Part shown: in pieces, positions 10,166 through 18,089 of the stretch | How the letters are laid out: each line of letters starts with the position of its first letter | How positions within the stretch are numbered: the stretch's first letter is position 1 | Origin: DATBLQ01 sp036555325 | GTDB taxonomy: Bacteria > Pseudomonadota > Alphaproteobacteria > Rhizobiales > Aestuariivirgaceae | Length of the DNA: 64,000 bases | Direction: 5' to 3' | Assembly (NCBI GenBank): GCA_036555325.1 | Contig: DATBLQ010000085.1 | Location: 1 to 64,000 of the forward strand | Notes under the pieces: generated by a model | Told to the model about the DNA's origin: nothing | The model's database searches: none | Seen by the model: the letters and a program-made list of their open reading frames with translations, nothing else | Position numbers and translations under genes: made by a program

Positions 10166-11677
10166 ATGTCCGAACAGCTAAATCAGAAACGTCTCAAAGC
10201 CCGCTTGGCCAAGGGCTTCCGCGATATTGAAGCGAGGGAACTGCGTGGCTTGAAGCGCATGCTCGCCGTGATCGAAGAGGTGTATGAGCGCTACGGATTC
10301 GAGCCGGTCGAGCAGCCCTTCATCGAATATACCGATGCCCTTGGAAAATTCCTCCCCGATCAGGACAGGCCGGGGGAGGGGGTGTTTTCCTTCAAGGACG
10401 ATGACGACCAATGGCTGTCGCTGCGTTATGATTTGACAGCGCCTCTCGCCCGCTACGTTGCGGAAAATTACGATCGCCTGCCCAAGCCCTACCGCAGCTA
10501 TCGTCAGGGCTGGGTATTTCGCAACGAGAAGCCCGGACCCGGCCGCTATCGCCAGTTCCTGCAGTTCGACGCCGACACCGTCGGTGCCGCAACCCCCGCC
10601 GCCGATGCCGAGGTGTGCATGATGGCGGCCGACACCCTTGAGGAGCTCGGCATCGCGCGCGGACAATATGTGATGAAGGTCAGCAATCGCAAATTGCTCG
10701 AGGGAATAATGGAGAATGCTGGTCTTGTTGGCCATCAAATGGCGGCAAAGCGAACTGCTGTCTTGCGCGCCATCGATAAGCTCGACCGTCTTGGCGGGGA
10801 GGGCGTTTTTCAATTGCTGGGAAAGGGGCGAGAGGACGAATCGGGTGATTTTACCCGAGGCGCCGATTTAACTGACTCTCAGATCGCACGAATAATGAAT
10901 GTTTGTGGTTGGGGCCAGTCGGGCTCCGGTTCTAAAGGTACGACCAACTTGGTTTCGATCGCCAATTTGGAAGATGCCGTTGGCGATAGCGTCCGAGGTA
11001 GGGAAGGGGTCGAGGAACTGTCAAATATTATCGAATTCGTCGCAAATGCGGGTTACGAGGAGAACCGCATCCTAATCGATCCCTCCGTCGTGCGGGGCCT
11101 CGAGTATTACACTGGCCCGGTTTTTGAAGCCGAATTGCTGTTCGATGTGAAGAACGAGCAAGGCCAAGCCGTCCGCTTCGGTTCCGTTGGCGGCGGCGGG
11201 CGCTATGACGATCTCGTCTCGCGCTTCCGCGGCGAGAAGGTTCCTGCAACCGGCTTTTCCTTCGGTGTCTCCAGGCTCTACGCCGCGCTGGACCAGCTCG
11301 GCAAACTCGACTCCGCCATGCCGCCGGGACCCGTCGTCGTTCTGGTCATGGATCGCGCGCGGCTCCCCGATTGCCAGCGCATGGTAACGGAGCTGCGCAA
11401 TGCCCGCGTCAATGCCGAACTCTACCTCGGCGCATCGGGCCTCAAGGCACAGATGAAGTACGCCGACAAGCGCGGCGCTTCCCTTGCCGTCATCGAGGGA
11501 GAAGAGGAACGAAGCCGCGGCGAGGTTCAGATCAAGGATTTGGCTGAAGGCGCTCGCTCCGCTGAACGGATCGAAAGCCGTGAAGCATGGCGTGAAGCAC
11601 GCCCCGCGCAAGTCTCCGTGCCCCGCGCCGACCTCGTGGGCGCGGTCAAGCGTTGGCTCGAAGACCGCCGGACCTGA
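10166..11677 (+). CDS. hisS: Histidyl-tRNA synthetase
   Basis: A 503-residue class II aminoacyl-tRNA synthetase charging tRNA-His. Motif 2 is seen as GWVFRNEKPGPGRYRQFLQF near residues 113-133, the histidine-binding motif as VVRGLEYYTGPVFE near 309-322, and motif 3 as GVGGGGRYDDLV-like GSVGGGGRYDDL. A C-terminal anticodon-binding domain is present. The QFDADTVG stretch after motif 2 resembles the alphaproteobacterial/eukaryote-like HisRS type rather than the common bacterial one. In that alphaproteobacterial type the enzyme is known to accept a tRNA-His lacking the usual extra G at position -1; applying this here is inference. It is the first gene of hisS-hisZ-hisG, with four bases before hisZ. 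Confidence 0.94.
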   Translation: MSEQLNQKRLKARLAKGFRDIEARELRGLKRMLAVIEEVYERYGFEPVEQPFIEYTDALGKFLPDQDRPGEGVFSFKDDDDQWLSLRYDLTAPLARYVAENYDRLPKPYRSYRQGWVFRNEKPGPGRYRQFLQFDADTVGAATPAADAEVCMMAADTLEELGIARGQYVMKVSNRKLLEGIMENAGLVGHQMAAKRTAVLRAIDKLDRLGGEGVFQLLGKGREDESGDFTRGADLTDSQIARIMNVCGWGQSGSGSKGTTNLVSIANLEDAVGDSVRGREGVEELSNIIEFVANAGYEENRILIDPSVVRGLEYYTGPVFEAELLFDVKNEQGQAVRFGSVGGGGRYDDLVSRFRGEKVPATGFSFGVSRLYAALDQLGKLDSAMPPGPVVVLVMDRARLPDCQRMVTELRNARVNAELYLGASGLKAQMKYADKRGASLAVIEGEEERSRGEVQIKDLAEGARSAERIESREAWREARPAQVSVPRADLVGAVKRWLEDRRT

Positions 11678-11681
11678 TCCA

Positions 11682-12851
11682 ATGGCGGGCAAGACATCGG
11701 CGGAACGTGAGGCGCTCGATGCCCAGAATCGGCGCATCATGACGGTCTTTACCCGCGCCGGTTTCGACTTCATCTCTCCCGACATCATCCAGCCCGCCGA
11801 TATGTTCCTCGAAAGCTCCGGCGAGAACATCAGGTCTCGCACCTATGTCTTTGCCGATCCCTCGGGTGCCGAGCTGTGCTTGCGGCCCGATCTCACCGTG
11901 CCCGCCTGTCGCTACCACCTCTCCCATGCCGCCGACGTCGGCGCCGAGGCACGCTACTGTTATTCAGGTCCCGCATTCCGCTATCAGCCGGGCAATGCGG
12001 GCAACCACGCTCCAGGAGAGTTCGATCAGGCAGGAATTGAATGGTTCTCCGCACCCGCGCCTGAGGCTGCCGAGGGTGAGGTGTTGGCGCTCGCCATCAA
12101 GGCTCTCGATTCAGCCGGCCTCAAGGCCTATCGGATCAAGGTCGGCGATCTTGCTCTCTTTGGCGCTTTGCTGAAGTCGATCGAAATGCCCGAGCGCTGG
12201 CGCCATCGGCTGCGCCATCAGTTCTGGCGGCCGGCAAATTTTCATTCAACGCTCGATTTGCTCGCCGGCGCGCGTTCAAAGTCGCGAACGTCAATCTCGG
12301 ACCACGTCGATGCGGTGAGCGGGGCGGACATGCCGCGCGCCGTGGCTTACGTCGAAAAGACTCTCGCCGCCGATGATCTTCCCTTGACCGGCGGACGCAG
12401 CGTTGAGGACATCGCGCAACGGCTTCTGGAAAAATCCCACGACCGCAGCGAAAGCCCGTTGCCTAAGGCAGCGCGTGAGCGAATCGAAAGCTATCTTGCC
12501 ATCGATGGCCCCCTCAGCGACACGCCTGCGGTACTGCAGAAATTCATCTCCGCGTCTCCGGCGTTTACGGCGGCGTTGGAAAACTTTTCCCGCCGCCTGC
12601 GGGAGATCAAGAAGCGGCGCATCGATACCATCGGAGCGAGATTTTCCGCCGTCTTTGGGCGCAGCCTCGAATACTACACCGGCTTTGTTTTCGAGATTGA
12701 GGGAGACCTCCACGGTGAAACCGTCCAGCTCGCCGGTGGTGGCCGCTATGATTCGCTGATGCTCGAAATCGGCGCGCCGAAGAAAATACCCGCCATCGGC
12801 TGCGCCATTCAGACGGAGCGCCTTCTTGCCGCCATAAGGGCCCAGCGATGA
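11682..12851 (+). CDS. hisZ: ATP phosphoribosyltransferase regulatory subunit HisZ
   Basis: A 389-residue paralogue of histidyl-tRNA synthetase that has no tRNA-charging role. It is the regulatory subunit of ATP phosphoribosyltransferase, the first step of histidine synthesis. Class II-like features remain: FRYQPGNAGNHAPGEFDQAG, GRSLEYYTGFVFE and AGGGRYDSLM. The frame is open further upstream inside hisS, but the ATG at 11682, five bases after the hisS stop, gives the normal HisZ N-terminus. It overlaps hisG by four bases (ATGA). Its presence matches the short HisG next door, which needs HisZ for activity. Confidence 0.93.
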   Translation: MAGKTSAEREALDAQNRRIMTVFTRAGFDFISPDIIQPADMFLESSGENIRSRTYVFADPSGAELCLRPDLTVPACRYHLSHAADVGAEARYCYSGPAFRYQPGNAGNHAPGEFDQAGIEWFSAPAPEAAEGEVLALAIKALDSAGLKAYRIKVGDLALFGALLKSIEMPERWRHRLRHQFWRPANFHSTLDLLAGARSKSRTSISDHVDAVSGADMPRAVAYVEKTLAADDLPLTGGRSVEDIAQRLLEKSHDRSESPLPKAARERIESYLAIDGPLSDTPAVLQKFISASPAFTAALENFSRRLREIKKRRIDTIGARFSAVFGRSLEYYTGFVFEIEGDLHGETVQLAGGGRYDSLMLEIGAPKKIPAIGCAIQTERLLAAIRAQR

Positions 12852-13546
12852 AATCCCTGTCCTTGGCCCTTCCATCGAAGGGCCGCCTCATGGAAGCAAC
12901 CCAATTGCTTCTGGCGCGCGCCGGGCTGCACATTGAACGGTCGGGCGCAACCCGCACCTATCGCGGCACGCTGTCAGGGATTGAAGGCGTCGATCTCGTC
13001 TTTCTTTCTGCCGCCGAAATCGTCTCCGCCCTCAAGGAGAAGGCGGCCGATCTCGGTGTCACCGGCGAGGACCTTCTGCGTGATGGGCTCACCTCCGATG
13101 ATGGCACGATCGAAGTGCTCTTGCGCCTCGGCTTCGGTCCCGCCGATGTCGCGGTTGCTGTTCCCCAGTGCTGGCTCGATGTTGCGAGCATCTCCGATCT
13201 CGACGAAATTTCGGCGCGTTTTTACGCCAAGCATGGGCGTCGCCTGCGCGTCGCAACGAAATATCTGGGACTGACGCGGCGCTTTTTCGCTGAAAAGGGC
13301 TTCACCAGCTACCGCATCGTCGAGAGCACCGGTGCAACCGAAGGCGCTCCCGCCACGGGTTCAGCCGAGATCATCGTCGATATCACCACGACAGGGTCAA
13401 CTTTGAAGGCCAATTACCTGAAGGTTCTGGACGATGGCGTCATCCTCAGGTCCGAAGCCGTGCTTGCGGCGCGAATGGCCATAATCGATGACATGCGTGT
13501 CAAGGCATTGATAACTCAGCTTGCCGGCCACGTGCGCCCGCGCTGA
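12848..13546 (+). CDS. hisG: ATP phosphoribosyltransferase catalytic subunit, short form
   Basis: A 232-residue HisG of the short class, lacking the C-terminal regulatory domain of the long form. It transfers the phosphoribosyl group of PRPP to ATP at the start of histidine synthesis, in a complex with HisZ. Recognition rests on the N-terminal LALPSKGRLMEAT, the DLGVTGEDLL segment, and the PRPP-binding ADIIVDITTTGSTLKAN-type motif, read here as EIIVDITTTGSTLKANYL. Translation is coupled to hisZ by the ATGA overlap. Confidence 0.94.
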   Translation: MKSLSLALPSKGRLMEATQLLLARAGLHIERSGATRTYRGTLSGIEGVDLVFLSAAEIVSALKEKAADLGVTGEDLLRDGLTSDDGTIEVLLRLGFGPADVAVAVPQCWLDVASISDLDEISARFYAKHGRRLRVATKYLGLTRRFFAEKGFTSYRIVESTGATEGAPATGSAEIIVDITTTGSTLKANYLKVLDDGVILRSEAVLAARMAIIDDMRVKALITQLAGHVRPR

Positions 13547-13614
13547 ATGTTTGTCGTGCGCCCTTCGCGGTTCTTTGCTATACGTATTGCATTGCAACCA
13601 ATGGCGGAGGAAAA

Positions 13615-13893
13615 ATGTCTCGCTCTGCATTGATCGTGCTTGCTGTGCTTGGGTCCCTCAGCGTCGTGGCTGCGCCTGCCGTGGCTTGCGAAATGCATAA
13701 GCAGCACTCAACTTCAATCAGCCAAGCGCCGGCAGTGGCGCCTCCAAGCTCCCTACCCGAAGAGCAGGCGAGCACCTCAATCCTCGTTTCGCCGGCCGCC
13801 GCTGCGATGTCGGTAAGCGAAGCCTTGGGCAGCGAACCCTATGAAATGCGCTGCCCGCGCATGCGCGGTACCAAAGAAGCGCTGACGCAGTAG
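13615..13893 (+). CDS. Small exported protein of unknown function
   Basis: A 92-residue protein I do not recognise. Residues 1-24 form a clear signal peptide ending AAPAVA, followed by a cysteine. The lipobox is imperfect (alanine at position -3), so either ordinary signal peptidase cleavage or lipoprotein processing is possible. The mature part is short and low in complexity, rich in Ala, Ser and Pro, with two further Cys/Met-rich patches (CEMHKQH near the start, MRCPRMRG near the end). A strong ribosome site (GGAGG) stands six bases before the start, which supports a real gene. It follows hisG on the same strand after 68 bases and is convergent to groEL. Confidence 0.6.
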   Translation: MSRSALIVLAVLGSLSVVAAPAVACEMHKQHSTSISQAPAVAPPSSLPEEQASTSILVSPAAAAMSVSEALGSEPYEMRCPRMRGTKEALTQ

Positions 13894-14073
13894 ATACCGC
13901 GCCACTGGGTTTCTTTCGACGTCATATCCGGACCGTCGCGTCGGCGGCGTGATGCGGACATCTTCCTCGCATGTGCATGGGATGTGCCTGGGTTTGCCGT
14001 GGGATCTTACGGGAGAGGCGGACGACAGTAGTCGCCGCGAATCTCGCGAGCCATGACGCAAGAGCTGCTGAAT

Positions 14074-14100
14074 CAAAACGGGCCGGCGTTTGGCCGGCCC
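14074..14100 (-). terminator. Rho-independent terminator of groESL
   Basis: An eight-base perfect stem GGGCCGGC/GCCGGCCC with a five-base loop lies just beyond the groEL stop. Read on the minus strand it is followed by GTTTTGATT, a short T-run. This is the expected place for the end of the groES-groEL transcript. Confidence 0.8.
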
Positions 14101-14128
14101 GCAGTAATTTTGTAATCTGACCGATGAT

Positions 14129-15763
14129 TTAGAAATCCATTCCGCCCATGCCGCCACCTGGAGGCATTGCCGGAGCCGTTTTTTCCTTCGGCTTCTCGGC
14201 GATCATCGCTTCCGTCGTGATCAGCAGCGAGGCGACCGAAGCAGCGTCCTGCAGAGCGATACGCACGACCTTGGTCGGGTCGATGATGCCGGCCTGCACC
14301 AGGTCGACATACTCTTCCTTCTGAGCATCGAAGCCGAAGTTGCCGGACTTCTCCAGCACCTTGCCGACCACGATCGATCCCTCCACTCCGGCGTTCTCCA
14401 CGATCTGACGGATCGGTGCCTCGAGCGCCTTGGACACGATGTTGATACCGGACTGGATGTCGGCGTTGTCCGACTTGAGCGCTTCGACGGCCTTTTTGGC
14501 CCTCAGCAACGCCACTCCACCGCCCGGCACGATGCCCTCTTCCACCGCCGCGCGGGTGGCGTTGAGCGCATCATCGACCAGATCTTTCTTCTCTTTGACC
14601 TCCACTTCGGTGGCGCCGCCGACCTTGATCACCGCCACGCCTCCCGCGAGCTTGGCAAGCCGCTCCTGCAGCTTTTCGCGGTCGTAGTCCGAGGTGGTTT
14701 CCTCGATCTGCTGCTTGATCTGACCGATCCGGCCTTGGATCTCATCCTTCTTGCCGGCGCCGTCGACGATCGTGGTGTTCTCCTTCTCGATACGCACCCG
14801 CTTCGCGCGTCCGAGCATGTCGAGCGTCACGTTCTCGAGCTTGATGCCGAGGTCTTCCGAGATCAGCTGGCCGCCGGTCAGGATTGCGATATCCTCAAGC
14901 ATCGCCTTGCGGCGATCGCCGAACCCCGGCGCCTTGACTGCAGCGACCTTAAGCCCGCCGCGCAGCTTGTTGACCACCAGCGTGGCAAGCGCTTCGCCTT
15001 CCACGTCTTCCGCGACGATCAGCAGCGGACGGCCCGATTGAACGACCGCCTCGAGGATCGGCAGCATCGACTGCAGATTTGACAGTTTCTTCTCGTAGAG
15101 GAGGATGTAGGCGTCTTCGAGCTCCGCCAGCATCTTGTCGGCGTTGGTGATGAAATATGGAGACAGATAGCCGCGGTCGAACTGCATTCCTTCCACGACC
15201 TCAAGTTCGGTATCGAGGCTCTTCGCCTCTTCCACCGTGATCACGCCTTCGTTGCCGACTTTTTGCATGGCGCCGGCGATCATTTCACCGATATCCTTTT
15301 CGCCATTCGCCGCAATAGTGCCGACTTGCGCAATCTCCTCCGAACCCTTGACCTTCTTCGACCGCTTCTTGATGTCCTCAACGGCCGTCCTGACGGCCTG
15401 ATCGACGCCGCGTTTCACGTCCATCGGATTCATGCCGGCGGCAACTGCTTTGGCACCTTCGCGCACGATTGCGTGGGCAAGAACACACGCCGTCGTCGTG
15501 CCGTCTCCCGCCACATCGTTGGTTTTTGATGCGACTTCGCGCACCATCTGCGCACCCATGTTCTCGAACTTGTCCTCAAGCTCGATTTCCTTGGCGACGG
15601 TGACGCCGTCTTTGGTGGTTCTCGGCGCACCGAATGACTTGTCGATAACGACATTGCGCCCCTTGGGCCCCAGGGTGATCCTCACCGCAGTGGCCAGAAT
15701 ATCGACGCCGCGCAGCATTCGCTCGCGCGCATCGCCTGCAAAGCGTACTTCTTTGGCAGCCAT
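14129..15763 (-). CDS. groEL: 60 kDa chaperonin GroEL
   Basis: A 544-residue chaperonin that folds proteins inside the GroEL/GroES chamber using ATP. The N-terminal part has TLGPKGRNVVIDKSFGAP and the ATP-site AGDGTTTACVLA. The apical and equatorial domains follow without interruption, and the C-terminus ends in the usual Gly-Met tail PPGGGMGGMDF. It is 32 bases downstream of groES and shares its promoter and CIRCE element. Confidence 0.98.
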   Translation of the reverse strand: MAAKEVRFAGDARERMLRGVDILATAVRITLGPKGRNVVIDKSFGAPRTTKDGVTVAKEIELEDKFENMGAQMVREVASKTNDVAGDGTTTACVLAHAIVREGAKAVAAGMNPMDVKRGVDQAVRTAVEDIKKRSKKVKGSEEIAQVGTIAANGEKDIGEMIAGAMQKVGNEGVITVEEAKSLDTELEVVEGMQFDRGYLSPYFITNADKMLAELEDAYILLYEKKLSNLQSMLPILEAVVQSGRPLLIVAEDVEGEALATLVVNKLRGGLKVAAVKAPGFGDRRKAMLEDIAILTGGQLISEDLGIKLENVTLDMLGRAKRVRIEKENTTIVDGAGKKDEIQGRIGQIKQQIEETTSDYDREKLQERLAKLAGGVAVIKVGGATEVEVKEKKDLVDDALNATRAAVEEGIVPGGGVALLRAKKAVEALKSDNADIQSGINIVSKALEAPIRQIVENAGVEGSIVVGKVLEKSGNFGFDAQKEEYVDLVQAGIIDPTKVVRIALQDAASVASLLITTEAMIAEKPKEKTAPAMPPGGGMGGMDF

Positions 15764-15795
15764 AGGCTAGCTCCTTCTTGATTCAGATGATTGGT

Positions 15796-16110
15796 TTAGG
15801 CGGCGGCCTTTTTGGCGGGTCTGCCTTCGATAATCCCCAAGATGTCGGACTCCTTCATGATCAGGAGCTCCTCACCTTCGATTTTGACTTCGGTGCCCGA
15901 CCACTTGCCGAACAGAATGAAGTCGCCAGCCTTGACATCGATCGGAATGAGCTTGCCGCTCTCGTCACGACCGCCTGGCCCGACAGCGATGACTTCGCCC
16001 TGCATGGGTTTTTCCTGGGCTGTGTCCGGAATGATTATGCCGCCTTTGGTCTTTGTATCTTCCTCGACCCGGCGCACGACCACCCGGTCGTGCAGAGGAC
16101 GAAATCTCAT
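15796..16110 (-). CDS. groES: 10 kDa co-chaperonin GroES
   Basis: A 104-residue co-chaperonin that caps GroEL. The N-terminal FRPLHDRVVVRRVEEDTKT, the mobile-loop region KTKGGIIIPDTAQEKP and the conserved AVGPGGRDESGKLIP all agree with the family. Length is normal for alphaproteobacteria. The leader carries a CIRCE operator at 16191-16217, so the operon is under HrcA repression, with an RpoH-like promoter further upstream. Confidence 0.98.
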   Translation of the reverse strand: MRFRPLHDRVVVRRVEEDTKTKGGIIIPDTAQEKPMQGEVIAVGPGGRDESGKLIPIDVKAGDFILFGKWSGTEVKIEGEELLIMKESDILGIIEGRPAKKAAA

Positions 16111-16190
16111 GTGTGTTCTCCTGTATTTGACTTCAACTTATGGGCGAATCGCGATCTGGATTGACAACCAACCCTATGCAACCTCCCATG

Positions 16191-16217
16191 TTAGCACTCA
16201 TATGGGAAGAGTGCTAA
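16191..16217 (-). promoter_or_regulatory. CIRCE element (HrcA operator) of groESL
   Basis: A perfect CIRCE inverted repeat TTAGCACTC-N9-GAGTGCTAA is centred 94 bases upstream of the groES start. The known repressor for this operator is HrcA, whose gene is not in this window. It lies just downstream of the promoter at 16230-16258, so it would be part of, or next to, the transcribed leader. Confidence 0.97.
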
Positions 16218-16229
16218 CGCCGGTGCTCG

Positions 16230-16258
16230 AAATAGGCCGGCAATGGGAAGGCGTCAAG
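16230..16258 (-). promoter_or_regulatory. Likely heat-shock (RpoH-type) promoter of groESL
   Basis: On the minus strand CTTGACG (16252-16258) and CCTATTT (16230-16236) are about 16 bases apart. This resembles the alphaproteobacterial sigma-32 pattern CTTG-N17/18-CYTATNT. It can also be read as a housekeeping promoter TTGACG-17-TATTTC. The position directly upstream of CIRCE makes either reading plausible. Confidence 0.65.
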
Positions 16259-16303
16259 GGGGGAGTTGCGCAAAAGTTTGGTTAATTAGTAAATATTGGC
16301 GAC

Positions 16304-17692
16304 TCAAGCCAATGCGCGAAAATTCTGCCCCGGAGTTTCGCCCAAAAGATGCTCAAGCCGCTTGAGCCCGTCCTTGAGCGCGTCGCGGGTCTCCACGAGC
16401 CCGAAGCAAACCCGGATCGCCTGATCGTTGACGCGCCGTCCCACCGCAAAGGCGCTTCCCGGCGTGACCTTCAATCCCTGTGCTTGCGCGGCCCCTACGA
16501 ACTCGCTCCCCCGCCAATGGTCGGGCAGGGGCAGCCACAGGAATATCGAGCCGGGTGTGCAGGATGGATTGTGCTTGCCGAGCACATCGAGGGAAATCCG
16601 CCGCCGCAGGGCCAACTCGGTGCGGATATCCCTCAAGTGTCTATCCGCGGTTCCGCCCGCAATCCATGAGCGCGCCACTTCTGCCGCAAGGCCCACGATA
16701 CGCGCCCCCATGATCATCTGCTGAAGTCCCAGGTTCTCAGCAAGCCCGGGGGGTGTGGCAACGAAACCCATCCGTAAACCGGGAGCCAAGGTCTTCGATA
16801 GGCTGGTGATGTAATAGGTTCGCTCTGGTGCGAACGAAAATATCGTCGGCAGCTGCTCTTCGGCGAGCAGGCAAAAAATATCATCCTCGATGACCGTGAT
16901 GTCATGCCGTCGCGCGATGGCCGCGATCTCCTCGCGGCGCTCAGCGCTGAGCGTCACCGTGGTGGGGTTGTGAAGCGTCGGCACGAGATACAACACCCGA
17001 GCCTCGCAATGCCGCAGCGCCGCTTCGAGCGATGCCGGAATCACGCCGTGCTGATCCATTTCGACCGCGTTGAGCTGCAGACCCAGCGCCCGCGCGATCG
17101 GCAGTATCGTCGGATAGGTGAGGCACTCGGCCAGCAGATGGTCCTGCGGGCGCGTGATCATCGAAAGGCAGGCGATGAGCGCCGCATGCGCCCCCGCGGT
17201 GACAACAACGCGATTGGGTTCCACGTCGACGTTGCATTTATTCAACCACGCCGATCCCATTTGCCGGTAGGCGAGGGCTCCCACCGATGGGCCATACTCG
17301 AGCAAACTCAAGCGCCCGGCAGTTGCCTTCAGCTCATCGAGCGCTGCATCCAGATCTTCGCTCGTCTGCACTCTTGGTGGAGCGGCGACCTGCATGTTGA
17401 GTACGCCGGGCTCCTCTCCGGCGATGCTCGGCAGTCCGACCCTTCGCTGTGCCGGATCGCGCAGATAACTACCGCGTCCAACCTCGCCACTGAGCAAGCC
17501 GCGCCGCTCCGCCTCCTGATATCCGCGCGTGACGGTCCCGACCGTGACCCCCAGCCGCCAGGCGAGTTCCCTCTGCGGGGGCAGCCGATCTCCGTTCGTG
17601 AGCTTGCCTGAGGCCAGAGCATCGGCGATGGCATCGGCGATTGCGATATACCGCGGGCGATCGCCAGCTAAGTGGGGGAGCCAACTTGTCAT
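16304..17692 (-). CDS. MocR/GabR-type GntR regulator with aminotransferase-like domain
   Basis: A 462-residue transcription regulator that fuses an N-terminal winged-helix GntR domain (about residues 10-75, with RLPPQRELAWRLGVTVGTVT) to a fold-type I aminotransferase domain. The PLP lysine is in TYYITSLSKTLAPGLRMGF. Such MocR proteins bind PLP and sense amino compounds instead of catalysing transamination. The frame is open 20 codons further upstream, but the ATG at 17692 (MTSWLPHLAG) gives the normal family start and lies within a palindrome (17686-17700). It is divergent from a DUF1127 gene, with three palindromes between or at the starts. The effector is unknown; the omega-aminotransferase gene at 18986 is a possible target by proximity only. 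Confidence 0.88.
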   Translation of the reverse strand: MTSWLPHLAGDRPRYIAIADAIADALASGKLTNGDRLPPQRELAWRLGVTVGTVTRGYQEAERRGLLSGEVGRGSYLRDPAQRRVGLPSIAGEEPGVLNMQVAAPPRVQTSEDLDAALDELKATAGRLSLLEYGPSVGALAYRQMGSAWLNKCNVDVEPNRVVVTAGAHAALIACLSMITRPQDHLLAECLTYPTILPIARALGLQLNAVEMDQHGVIPASLEAALRHCEARVLYLVPTLHNPTTVTLSAERREEIAAIARRHDITVIEDDIFCLLAEEQLPTIFSFAPERTYYITSLSKTLAPGLRMGFVATPPGLAENLGLQQMIMGARIVGLAAEVARSWIAGGTADRHLRDIRTELALRRRISLDVLGKHNPSCTPGSIFLWLPLPDHWRGSEFVGAAQAQGLKVTPGSAFAVGRRVNDQAIRVCFGLVETRDALKDGLKRLEHLLGETPGQNFRALA

Positions 17693-17733
17693 GATGACAA
17701 TGTTCCGATTGACGGTGACAATATCGCACGATA
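17686..17733. promoter_or_regulatory. Two palindromes at the MocR-type gene start
   Basis: TTGTCAT-G-ATGACAA (17686-17700) is a perfect inverted repeat that covers the regulator's own start codon. TATCG-CA-CGATA (17722-17733) is a second perfect inverted repeat in the divergent intergenic region. Either could be an autoregulatory site; there is no direct evidence for binding. Confidence 0.4.
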
Positions 17734-17771
17734 CACGAATGAAAGCGTGCAATGCAACGCCAATTTGCTAC

Positions 17772-17787
17772 ATTGTATCCATACAAT
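17772..17787. promoter_or_regulatory. Candidate operator upstream of DUF1127 gene
   Basis: A perfect inverted repeat ATTGTAT-CC-ATACAAT ends 14 bases before the DUF1127 start at 17802. Its position suits a repressor or activator site at the promoter or leader. The divergent MocR-type regulator is the natural candidate to bind it. This is inferred from symmetry and location. Confidence 0.55.
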
Positions 17788-17801
17788 AGGAGTGAGCGGC
17801 C

Positions 17802-18056
17802 ATGCGCGAATACATCCTGCACCAAGCCGAATCCGATGAGGGAACCTTCGCCTTTTCGCCGCTGAGACGGGTCATCACCAATTGGTGGAAACGGAGGACC
17901 CTGCGCAAGCTCAGGGATCTGGATGATCACATCCTCTTCGACATCGGAGTTACGCGCAGCGAACTCGACGCTGTCCTGCGCCTGCCCCTGAGTGTGGACC
18001 ATTCGCGGGAATTTTCCCGCTGGGCCCGCCGGCCGTGCAATGAAAGCCCAAGCTAG
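17802..18056 (+). CDS. DUF1127 domain small protein
   Basis: An 84-residue protein with the arginine-rich DUF1127 domain. The core reads WWKRRTLRKLRDLDDHILFDIG (given here in two parts: basic WWKRRTLRKL, then DLDDHILFDIG) at about residues 28-50. DUF1127 proteins of alphaproteobacteria have been linked to RNA-related and metabolic regulation, but this one cannot be assigned a role. It opens with MREYILHQA, nearly the same as the second DUF1127 protein in the window (MREYALNQA at 31155). A good ribosome site (AGGAG) precedes the start. It is divergent from the MocR-type regulator. Confidence 0.8.
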   Translation: MREYILHQAESDEGTFAFSPLRRVITNWWKRRTLRKLRDLDDHILFDIGVTRSELDAVLRLPLSVDHSREFSRWARRPCNESPS

Positions 18057-18089
18057 CGCAAGCGACGGGCGGACCGGCTCCCGATTGGC

